A DNA stretch of 64,000 nucleotides, from contig JANXOP010000273.1 in NCBI GenBank assembly GCA_025357755.1, forward strand, positions 1-64,000. Direction: 5' to 3'. The notes beneath the pieces are model-generated. The model ran no database searches. It was given only the letters and a program-made list of their open reading frames with translations, and was not told where the DNA came from. The translations under genes were made by a program, and so were the position numbers. This stretch comes from Kofleriaceae bacterium (GTDB lineage: Bacteria > Myxococcota_A > Polyangia > Haliangiales > Haliangiaceae). Of the stretch, positions 26,807 to 34,204 are shown in pieces. Each line of letters begins with the position of its first letter. The stretch's first letter is position 1.

Positions 26807-27114
26807 TGCGCGTGAGCTCCCATTGTTCTCCAACGTTGCGCGCGATCGGTGATGATGTGGCGAGCTTCCTGTACTACGCGGCGCTCGGGCTCGTGGCGAT
26901 TCCCGAAGAGCTCCATTCCGGTTGCCTCAGTTACGCGTCGTCTTACGTCGATCCGGAAACGAGAGCGCTCTACGCTGCGACCACGGATCTCGCCGAGGCG
27001 TACGAAGCCGCAGTCGCGGTGTTCGAGCGACACCTGGTTCGAGTGGATGGCCTTTGGGTGGGAAAGCTCGCCAAGGAACAGCTCGATCAAGGCGAGCTCG
27101 TCCTCGACAGCTGA
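26806..27114 (+). CDS. Small protein coupled to the immunity gene
   Basis: 102 aa. Its ATG overlaps the stop of the immunity gene (TAATG). The product is mostly helical (DDVASFLYYAALGLVAIPEE, ATTDLAEAYEAAVAVFERHL) and has no export signal. There is no counterpart behind the other immunity copy. It could be another immunity protein or a cassette passenger. The stop lies one base from the convergent end of the DUF4255 gene. Confidence 0.6.
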   Translation: MRVSSHCSPTLRAIGDDVASFLYYAALGLVAIPEELHSGCLSYASSYVDPETRALYAATTDLAEAYEAAVAVFERHLVRVDGLWVGKLAKEQLDQGELVLDS

Positions 27115-27115
27115 G

Positions 27116-28360
27116 CTACGGGAGCGGTATGCCCTGGGACGAATCAAACGTCGGCGGCGATACGGTGAAGTCCGCGACGAGCAGCGAATCGACACCGTCG
27201 ACCCGCAACCGTAGGTAGACCGGCGTGCCGGTCGGCGGATTATCGACGGTGAAGTTGATGTTGTGAGGATCGCTGATCGGAAGGACGGCAGGCACCTGCC
27301 GATCGCCGATGATCAACACCACCTTCTGAGCGGCCAGCACTCCTGGCGAGACGTTGATCGTGATCTCGACCTGGGTCGCGGAGCTGAGACCTTTCGTGAT
27401 CGCGATCTTGGGAGCGAGTGCGACCGCGAGCGCGTTCGTGGTCTTCGCCGGAGCACCCACATCTGCGACGACGGTGTAGAGCCCGGCGGGCCACGCATCT
27501 CCGCTCGGCAGCTCGGGGAGCTTCACGGTGACGTGCGAGGCGTCCTGGGCCGTCGTGGTCGAGATGTCGAGCGTGGGCGCGAGAGGATGCGAGAAGTGAA
27601 ACACGATCGGCGTGCCACCCAGGTTGCTGCCGAAGAACGTGAGCTCTTCTCCGATCCGCGCGGCGGGACGACCGGCCTCGCCTTCGAACCGATCGAGCGT
27701 GGGGTACGGCAGATCGAGGTTCGACACGACGTGCACGCCGGGCTCGCGAAAGTCCGGGGGCTGCGGTCGGCCGCGCGTGAGGACCGGGAGCGGCGAAATC
27801 TTTGGGTTCACACTCTCGATCAGGACGACCGAGACCTCGTACCCGACCGAGAGCCGATACGGCTTGCCGAAGCCCGTCCACAGCTTGGAGATCTCTTCGG
27901 GGCCCAAGGGGAGCGGTTTGATCCGCACGCGCTCGACCTGCTGCCAGAGATCCGAGCCGGCAACCTCGGTCGCTTGCAATTGCGCGCGCGTGATCGTCGC
28001 ATTGTCGTGCAGCATCAGCATCGCGCGACCGAGCATGCGATGCGCAAGGATGTCGTCGTCGCTCGCGCCGTACGCGGTCAGCACGTACGACAGGACGAGT
28101 GCGAGCGGTTGCTGACCGCTGTCGCCCTCGTGCAAGTTCATGTTCCGGAACGCCGCGCTCGGCTGGATCTGAAACAGGAACAGGTTGAGCTGGTTCTTCT
28201 TGTCGGTCGGATCACGCGCGACGTCGAGCGACCGCGCCGTGCACTGCGCATCCGCGAGCTGCGGATCGGTGACCGGATCGCCGGGCAGCGGCGTCGAGAC
28301 GTGGTTCAGCAGCTGCTGGATCGCCGACGTCACCGCACCGATCGAGAGAGTGTTCGACAT
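27116..28360 (-). CDS. eCIS tail-terminator-like protein (DUF4255) with extra Ig-like domains
   Basis: 414 aa. Residues 1 to about 190 match DUF4255, the family of eCIS Afp16/PVC16-type proteins thought to cap the sheath-tube: LSIGAVTSAIQQLLNHVSTP, LNLFLFQIQPSAAFRNM, LALVLSYVLTAYGA. The rest (about 215-410) looks like two IPT/TIG or Ig-like beta domains (GEELTFFGSNLGGTPIVF; GLYTVVADVGAP), which makes it longer than Afp16. It is the last gene of the minus-strand eCIS operon. Its start overlaps the stop of the upstream small gene (TGATG). A diverged copy of its 3' end lies at 25929. Confidence 0.85.
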   Translation of the reverse strand: MSNTLSIGAVTSAIQQLLNHVSTPLPGDPVTDPQLADAQCTARSLDVARDPTDKKNQLNLFLFQIQPSAAFRNMNLHEGDSGQQPLALVLSYVLTAYGASDDDILAHRMLGRAMLMLHDNATITRAQLQATEVAGSDLWQQVERVRIKPLPLGPEEISKLWTGFGKPYRLSVGYEVSVVLIESVNPKISPLPVLTRGRPQPPDFREPGVHVVSNLDLPYPTLDRFEGEAGRPAARIGEELTFFGSNLGGTPIVFHFSHPLAPTLDISTTTAQDASHVTVKLPELPSGDAWPAGLYTVVADVGAPAKTTNALAVALAPKIAITKGLSSATQVEITINVSPGVLAAQKVVLIIGDRQVPAVLPISDPHNINFTVDNPPTGTPVYLRLRVDGVDSLLVADFTVSPPTFDSSQGIPLP

Positions 28361-28653
28361 CAGGTCACGCGCGGCTTGCTCGCGAGGGCTCCCTGCGCCG
28401 AGAGCGCCGCGGCGAGCTCCTGGTCAGCCGCGAGCCTCGCATCGAGCACCGCGGCCTCGGGATCCTTGGCCCCGAGCCGGTCGCGCACGCGCTGCAGAAC
28501 ATTCACGCGGGCGGAACGAATCATCGCGAGATTGGTCGAGCCCGCCGCGCGTGCCGTATCGGCATTGGTGAACATGCCTTCGACCTGGTTGACGATGGTG
28601 GAAGCATCCACCGTGGTGCCGGTCGACGGTGTGCTGGACTTCTTCGTGCTCAT
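28360..28653 (-). CDS. Small eCIS operon protein
   Basis: 97 aa. Polar Ser/Thr-rich N-terminus, then a long amphipathic helix (VNQVEGMFTNADTARAAGST, VLQRVRDRLGAKDPEAAVLD). It has no membrane segment. It overlaps the fibre gene upstream by 4 bases and the DUF4255 gene downstream by 1, so it is surely part of the operon. No family recognised; it may act as an adaptor or chaperone for the fibre or terminator. Confidence 0.7.
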   Translation of the reverse strand: MSTKKSSTPSTGTTVDASTIVNQVEGMFTNADTARAAGSTNLAMIRSARVNVLQRVRDRLGAKDPEAAVLDARLAADQELAAALSAQGALASKPRVT

Positions 28654-31600
28654 ACGCTCACTCCACCGAGGTTCGGCAGCAGCGGCGCGAACGCCTTGCA
28701 GAGGCCGCCCGTGACTTCCAGGTTCTGCTGATCGACGTACTGGTGCGATGCACCGACCGAGATGCAGTGATCGGAGATGTTGTGCGCCGTGATGTTGAAC
28801 ATGCCGTAGGTCACGAGGGACCAGACCAGCGCGTGGTCGCTCAACCGGTTGTTCTCGACGCGCAACGTGGATCCGAGCACGCCGACCTGGACCGGCGCAT
28901 CGGGCGCGTTCGAATCGATCTGGTTGCCGAGCACCGAGACATCGACCATTCCGAGGATCAACGTCGAGTATCCGGCGGCTACCTGCGGCGACCGCGTGAG
29001 CACCTGGTTGTCGTTGAACATGATCGCGCCCGGTGGCGGCGACAGCCGTGCCTCGATGACCGTGGTCTCGGGACCGAACATGATCTTCGCCCCCGCAAGC
29101 TCGGCAGTCTCGAGCTTCTCGTTCGGGACGGGCTTGCCAGCGACGGTGACCGTTGCCGAGCGGCTAGCCACGGCCAGCTCTCCGGCGCGGAGCCCCGCAA
29201 AGCTGCCAGCTACCGTGAGTCTCGGGATCACGCTGGCATTGACGATCGAGATGTTCGTCGCGCCGAGCGTGGTCGGCAACATTCCTTCGCTCGTCAAGAC
29301 GTTAGCGACGATCTGCATGTAGCCGTAGCCATAGATGAACAGCGATGGACCATTCGGCGCGTCGATCTCGTTGTCGCGGATGACCACCGAAGGTTGTCCG
29401 GCCACGTGCGCGAGCCACACACCACCGTGGGGCGTTCCCTTGGCGATCTGGAGCGGTCGAACGGGGCCGTTGCCGTAGATCCTGTTGCGCGAGAGCTCGA
29501 CGCCCTCGCCCGACAACACGAACACACCCGTGACCCCACCGACGGCGCGGAGGCCATTACCGGCGATCTCGTTGTCGCGGATGACGAGGTCGATCACGTC
29601 GGCGAGAGAAACGGCACCGTAGCCGGACAGCGCGACCATGCCGTCGTCGATCACGGCTTGCTTGCGGGCGACGTTGTCGAAGATCCGGTTGCCGCTGATC
29701 TCGAGGTGATCGATCGAGATCACTCCTTGTTCGGCGGTGGGAAAGAAGCCCATCACTCCGACGCCCGACATCCCCATCGAACTGATCGAGTTGGCGCGGA
29801 TCCGGATCCTCGTCAGCGGATCGCCCGCGACCCACGGCGGCGTCTGGGACGTTCCAGGTGGAAACACCACCGGGCCCGGTCCGCAGCCGACGCAGTTATC
29901 CTCGAGCCACGAGTTGAAGACGTACCCGAAGTGGCCATCCACGATCGCGTGCGAGAAGTTGCCGGTCGTCACGGCCGATTGCTCGGCGTGGCCGAGCATC
30001 ACGCCGTGACCGGCACCACCGACGATCTCGTTATCGACGACGTCGATGTTCGCGCATCCGCCGCGGAGCCAGATCCCGCCGAGGGCGTCGTACACGCCGG
30101 GCTTGCCCTGCGGGACGGTCACCACATTGCGCTCGATTCGCGCAGCGGTGGTCGCGATCGTGATCAGGCTCCACTCGGTGACCATGTCCTCGATCGAGAC
30201 GTGGTTGTGTACGAGCTCGGCGCGCTGGCCGCCACGGATCTCGATGCCACTACCACCTCCCGCTTTGACGGTGCAGTCGGCGACACTCATGTCCTCGAGC
30301 ATGGGCGTGGTGAACGTCCCGTCGGGCTCGGTCGTGCCCGCGCCCGCGTCGGCTTCGAACAGGATGCCGATGCCTTCGAAGCCGCCCTCGACGTACAGCT
30401 TTTCGATCTTGATCCCGCTCGTATCGAGGACGTAGATCGCGGGCGGCGACGGGTTGAATTCACCGGGGCTGCCTTTCGCGACGATGCGCGAGCGCGGACC
30501 GCAGCCCACGATCTCGACGTTACGACGGTACTTGACCTCGACGTTCTCGATGTACGTGCCCGGTAGCACGCAGACCCGCCCTCCTTCATCGGGGAGTGCG
30601 TCGATCGCGGCCTGCACGCTCGTGAAGTCACCGTGGCTCGTGATCCCGTCGCCGACCGAATGCGTGCAACAGCCATCGGTCGCGGTGATCGGGTGGAGTG
30701 GTACGCGACAATCTTCGATCGCCGTGCCGGCCGCCGTGCCAGCGGTCCAGTGGAGCTCGGCGAGCGGGACGCGATGATGGTGCACGCCGAACGGAGGCGC
30801 GTGATCGATCAGTGGAGATGGATTGTCGAGGCCCGCACGCACCGGGAACGTCCAGTAGTCGCCGGCGACGAGCGTGCCCGCGAGCTCGAGCCGGATGCCA
30901 TCGCGCAGCTCCTTCGCCGCTCCGCTTGGAAAGTCCGAGGCCGCGCGCAGGCCGTTCCAGATCCGGACGAACCACGAATCCGTCGCTGGTGGCGGCGCAC
31001 CGAACTTCGCAGCTTGCGACAGATCGATCTCGCCATTGGTATCGAGCGTGCCCGGCGCGCCGTAGGCGACGCGCCAGCGCCGGAGGCTCGCATCGAACAC
31101 GAGCGCCTCGAGATAGAACGCCGTGAGGCCCGAACGCAGGATCGCCTGGTCGCCGGCGATCAGCGAGAGCTTCTTCGCAGCAGCGTCGTACATGCCGCGA
31201 CCGACGAGGCCGCCGTTCCACTGCGACCACTTGAACATCGCTGCGCTGCTATCGACGTCCGCGATCTCGATGCGATAGAGATCGTGCTCGAGCCCGGTGT
31301 AGCCACCGCCCCGGACCACCGGACAATCGCCCGACGTCATCGTCGTCGGCGCGAGCGTCGCGTGGAGCGTGCCGTGCTGCGACAGATCGTCGTTCAGCCG
31401 CAGCGTGCGGCACGTCTCGTTCGCCGCCATGCGGTAGAGCCGCAGTGCATACGCGGTCTCGATGCGCTCCGCGGTATCTGGACCACCGAGCGCGGGCTCG
31501 ATCAGCTCGACCGGTACTTGATAGCCATTGAGCGAGCGGCGCCAGACCTCGAGGATCACGGCGTCGCGCGTACCCGAGGCGCCGGTGTCTTGCGGCGGCG

Positions 31601-31949
31601 CTTGGATCGGGAGCCCGAGCGGCGTCGCGACGATCTGGACCGGCTTGGTCGGCACGCCCTCGAGCTCTACCATCAAGCCATCCGCCCAGCCGAGGCCCGG
31701 CATCACGTCGAGCGAGATCTGGTTGTTGACGACGTGCGCGTCGATGACCTTCCACGCGTCGAGATGATCGGCGGGGATCGCAGCGATGTTCGCTCCGAAC
31801 GCGGCGCGCGCCGCAAGATCTTGCCAGCGTGCGCCGAGCAGCGAGTGCGCGTTGATATCGGCGTCGAGGAGGATCCGCCCTTCCTGCGCGAGGATCCCGA
31901 CCTGATTCCTGGGAACCTTCTCGAACCACCGTGAAAAGTCGCCGTGCAT
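28650..31949 (-). CDS. eCIS tail fibre with right-handed beta-helix
   Basis: 1099 aa. The N-terminus MHGDFSRWFEKVPRN and LAQEGRILLDADINAHSLLG is typical of a DUF6519-like domain that docks fibres to contractile-tail baseplates. From about residue 450 there is a long series of parallel beta-helix rungs (GIKIEKLYVEGGFEGIGILF, IRIRANSISSMGMSGVGVMG, VIRDNEIDAPNGPSLFIYGY), as in NosD or pectate-lyase-like folds. The position between gpI and DUF4255 matches that of the Afp13 fibre. Expected role: recognising the target cell surface. It could also have polysaccharide lyase or hydrolase activity, but no catalytic motif is evident. Confidence 0.8.
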   Translation of the reverse strand: MHGDFSRWFEKVPRNQVGILAQEGRILLDADINAHSLLGARWQDLAARAAFGANIAAIPADHLDAWKVIDAHVVNNQISLDVMPGLGWADGLMVELEGVPTKPVQIVATPLGLPIQAPPQDTGASGTRDAVILEVWRRSLNGYQVPVELIEPALGGPDTAERIETAYALRLYRMAANETCRTLRLNDDLSQHGTLHATLAPTTMTSGDCPVVRGGGYTGLEHDLYRIEIADVDSSAAMFKWSQWNGGLVGRGMYDAAAKKLSLIAGDQAILRSGLTAFYLEALVFDASLRRWRVAYGAPGTLDTNGEIDLSQAAKFGAPPPATDSWFVRIWNGLRAASDFPSGAAKELRDGIRLELAGTLVAGDYWTFPVRAGLDNPSPLIDHAPPFGVHHHRVPLAELHWTAGTAAGTAIEDCRVPLHPITATDGCCTHSVGDGITSHGDFTSVQAAIDALPDEGGRVCVLPGTYIENVEVKYRRNVEIVGCGPRSRIVAKGSPGEFNPSPPAIYVLDTSGIKIEKLYVEGGFEGIGILFEADAGAGTTEPDGTFTTPMLEDMSVADCTVKAGGGSGIEIRGGQRAELVHNHVSIEDMVTEWSLITIATTAARIERNVVTVPQGKPGVYDALGGIWLRGGCANIDVVDNEIVGGAGHGVMLGHAEQSAVTTGNFSHAIVDGHFGYVFNSWLEDNCVGCGPGPVVFPPGTSQTPPWVAGDPLTRIRIRANSISSMGMSGVGVMGFFPTAEQGVISIDHLEISGNRIFDNVARKQAVIDDGMVALSGYGAVSLADVIDLVIRDNEIAGNGLRAVGGVTGVFVLSGEGVELSRNRIYGNGPVRPLQIAKGTPHGGVWLAHVAGQPSVVIRDNEIDAPNGPSLFIYGYGYMQIVANVLTSEGMLPTTLGATNISIVNASVIPRLTVAGSFAGLRAGELAVASRSATVTVAGKPVPNEKLETAELAGAKIMFGPETTVIEARLSPPPGAIMFNDNQVLTRSPQVAAGYSTLILGMVDVSVLGNQIDSNAPDAPVQVGVLGSTLRVENNRLSDHALVWSLVTYGMFNITAHNISDHCISVGASHQYVDQQNLEVTGGLCKAFAPLLPNLGGVSV

Positions 31950-31957
31950 CGTCTACC

Positions 31958-34204
31958 TCAAGTTGCGGGGATGAGCAGTGGGCGCACGCCCACGGGGGTG
32001 AATTCGCGAAGTCGGATCGTCAGGTTGAGCCACTTGTGCGCTTCGAGCAGGAAGCCGTACGCGCCCATCTGGTCGTCCTCGGGACCGCGGTTCTTGATCC
32101 GCGGATCGGCATCGAGCGCGAGCTGGGCATAGGCCTCGTGACCGAACACCTCGCTCGTGAACACGAGCCGCGCCTCCGGTGCCTTCAGGCACTCCGAATT
32201 CTGGGGAAGGCGATCGCCGTCGTTCGAGAACCAGCACAGCTTGAGACAGCCGGACTGGTCGTCATCGACCGTGAGCGTGCCGGTGAAGATGCCGCCGCGA
32301 CCCGACGCACGCTGGAGGCGAGTCTTGCCGAAGATCGTGACGCCATCGATCCACGTACGCGCGGCATACGAGGTCGCGGGGTTCCCCGCACCTGCGATCG
32401 CGGTCCCGGCGACGTCCGCAGCATCGATGACCGAGCTCGCGAGCGAGATCGTGTAGGCATCGGCATCGACCAGCAGCGCACCGCTGATCGTGCGCGTGAG
32501 CTCGAGCGAAGGCACGGGCGTGAACTTTTGCTCGTCGGCCGGATCCGCGAAGTCATGGTCTGCGTTCAGCCGCATCGCGGCACGTGCCGGCGCGCGCGCG
32601 CCGAGGAGCGTACCGTCGAGCACGCGGTGGCCGCCCGGATCGAGCGTACAGCCACGCAGATCGAGCGACTGGATCGCGACGCGCGAGATCAGAGGGTCGG
32701 TCGCCGCGAAGGCCGGGCCCGCGGTGACGAACAACCCGTCGAAGCGCACGGTCGTATCGACCGCGGTCGCGTCGAGCTGGGTCGTCACGAACCGCAGCGG
32801 CTGCGCGAGCCGGAGGATCGGGCGATGTGCATCGGCCGCGCGCAGGTACAGCGGTCGGCCGACGTGAAGCTCCGGGCCACCACCGACGAGCGTCGCGTCG
32901 AGGTCGTGGAGCTGGCTATCCCGAATCTCGACGACGAGGGGCACAGTGGTCACCGTCGCGAGCGTGGCGAGAGCCTGCGCGAGCGTCGGCGAGCCAGGCT
33001 GACCGTCGACGATGATCGGCGCCGGCGTGCCATCGGGGAGTGGATCGCGCGCGACCGGATGTGCACCGACCGGACCGACCGCAGCGTAGTGATAGCCGAG
33101 CACCAGCTCGTCCACGACGAGCTGCGCGTCGGCCTGCGAGGCGGCGCCGACGACGATCCGTCCGATCGATGGATCGATCGCGATCTCGTTTGGTGCGAGC
33201 GGCGGCGCGAGCCCCGCTTCCCAGGCGCACAAGTTCGCACCTCGCACCGTCCATCCCGGCGGTAATCCGAGCGGCATGTGGAGCTCGATCGGCAACCCCG
33301 TCACCACGATCGGCTGCGCGGGATCGAGATCCGTGATCGCGACGTACGCGGAAGGATTCGCGACGCCGATCGGATCTGCGGCTTCGGGGCCGAGCCGCGC
33401 GCGTGGGATCGGAGCCGGCTGTGCATCGAGCGGTGTCAGCACGACCGGCCGGCGGTCCGCATCGTAGGTCGAACGCCCGAACATCCGCACGGGTCGAGCG
33501 AGTGGATGGACGAAGAACCGGGCGACGAACGTCGGACCCAGCGACGTGATCGCGGGCGTTGGCGACGCGAGTGCGGTCTGGAGATCGATCGCGTAGCTCG
33601 CGAGCCGCCACAGGAACACGGCGAGGTTCGGGAGGTTGTACTGGACGTCGTACGCGCGAATCGAAGACACGTCGGGAAACCGCGCGAACGTGTCGTACGG
33701 CGTGCCGAGTTGCGAGAGCACCGCCGGATCGCGAATCGTCGCGAACCCACCGCGCACGACGGTGTGGCGGCCGAACGGGGGTTTGGCGTACGCGGGCTGG
33801 CCACCGCGATCCGGCCGCTGGTGATTCAGCGCCTGGGCCCACACGAGGTTCTCGCGGAGCTCGACCGGATGAGCACCCCATCCCGTCAGATCGTGCGCGA
33901 GCCGCTCGATCGCGCCGAGTGTCCCCTTCGCGCGCCGCAGAAAGATCGTATCGGCGACGTCCGCGCGCAGCGTCCACGGATCGCCAGCGAGGTGACTCGT
34001 GCCGAGGAGGTCGCCGAGGTACGGGATGACCCAGTCGACGCACGTGTCGATGAACAGATCGTGATAGAGGCCGTCGATCGAGTCCTTGACCGCGTTGAAT
34101 GCATCCTCGACGGGCGCGAGATAGGCCTGGAGCTGGCCCTCGCCCTCTGCGTCCTTGAGCTTGTGGATGGCGGGTAACCGCTCGAACAGTTGCTGTCGCT
34201 TCAT
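31958..34204 (-). CDS. Phage tail protein I (gpI)-like baseplate protein with large C-terminal extension
   Basis: 748 aa from ATG 34204, which overlaps the upstream stop by 4 bases. The first about 220 residues match the P2 gpI type of baseplate protein (RLPAIHKLKDAEGEGQLQAY, LYHDLFIDTCVDWVIPYLGD, IFLRRAKGTLGAIERLAHDL). The remaining about 500 residues are beta-rich and include right-handed-helix-like repeats (LRGCTLDPGGHRVLDGTLLG). The protein is much longer than gpI (about 180 aa), so it may carry fibre-attachment modules. The next gene downstream is the fibre. Confidence 0.75.
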   Translation of the reverse strand: MKRQQLFERLPAIHKLKDAEGEGQLQAYLAPVEDAFNAVKDSIDGLYHDLFIDTCVDWVIPYLGDLLGTSHLAGDPWTLRADVADTIFLRRAKGTLGAIERLAHDLTGWGAHPVELRENLVWAQALNHQRPDRGGQPAYAKPPFGRHTVVRGGFATIRDPAVLSQLGTPYDTFARFPDVSSIRAYDVQYNLPNLAVFLWRLASYAIDLQTALASPTPAITSLGPTFVARFFVHPLARPVRMFGRSTYDADRRPVVLTPLDAQPAPIPRARLGPEAADPIGVANPSAYVAITDLDPAQPIVVTGLPIELHMPLGLPPGWTVRGANLCAWEAGLAPPLAPNEIAIDPSIGRIVVGAASQADAQLVVDELVLGYHYAAVGPVGAHPVARDPLPDGTPAPIIVDGQPGSPTLAQALATLATVTTVPLVVEIRDSQLHDLDATLVGGGPELHVGRPLYLRAADAHRPILRLAQPLRFVTTQLDATAVDTTVRFDGLFVTAGPAFAATDPLISRVAIQSLDLRGCTLDPGGHRVLDGTLLGARAPARAAMRLNADHDFADPADEQKFTPVPSLELTRTISGALLVDADAYTISLASSVIDAADVAGTAIAGAGNPATSYAARTWIDGVTIFGKTRLQRASGRGGIFTGTLTVDDDQSGCLKLCWFSNDGDRLPQNSECLKAPEARLVFTSEVFGHEAYAQLALDADPRIKNRGPEDDQMGAYGFLLEAHKWLNLTIRLREFTPVGVRPLLIPAT

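Noticed and set aside
28629-31934. Long plus-strand frames opposite the fibre gene
   Set aside because: Antisense shadows of a high-GC gene: Arg/Asp/His-rich, no family motifs. The minus strand has clear beta-helix and docking motifs.
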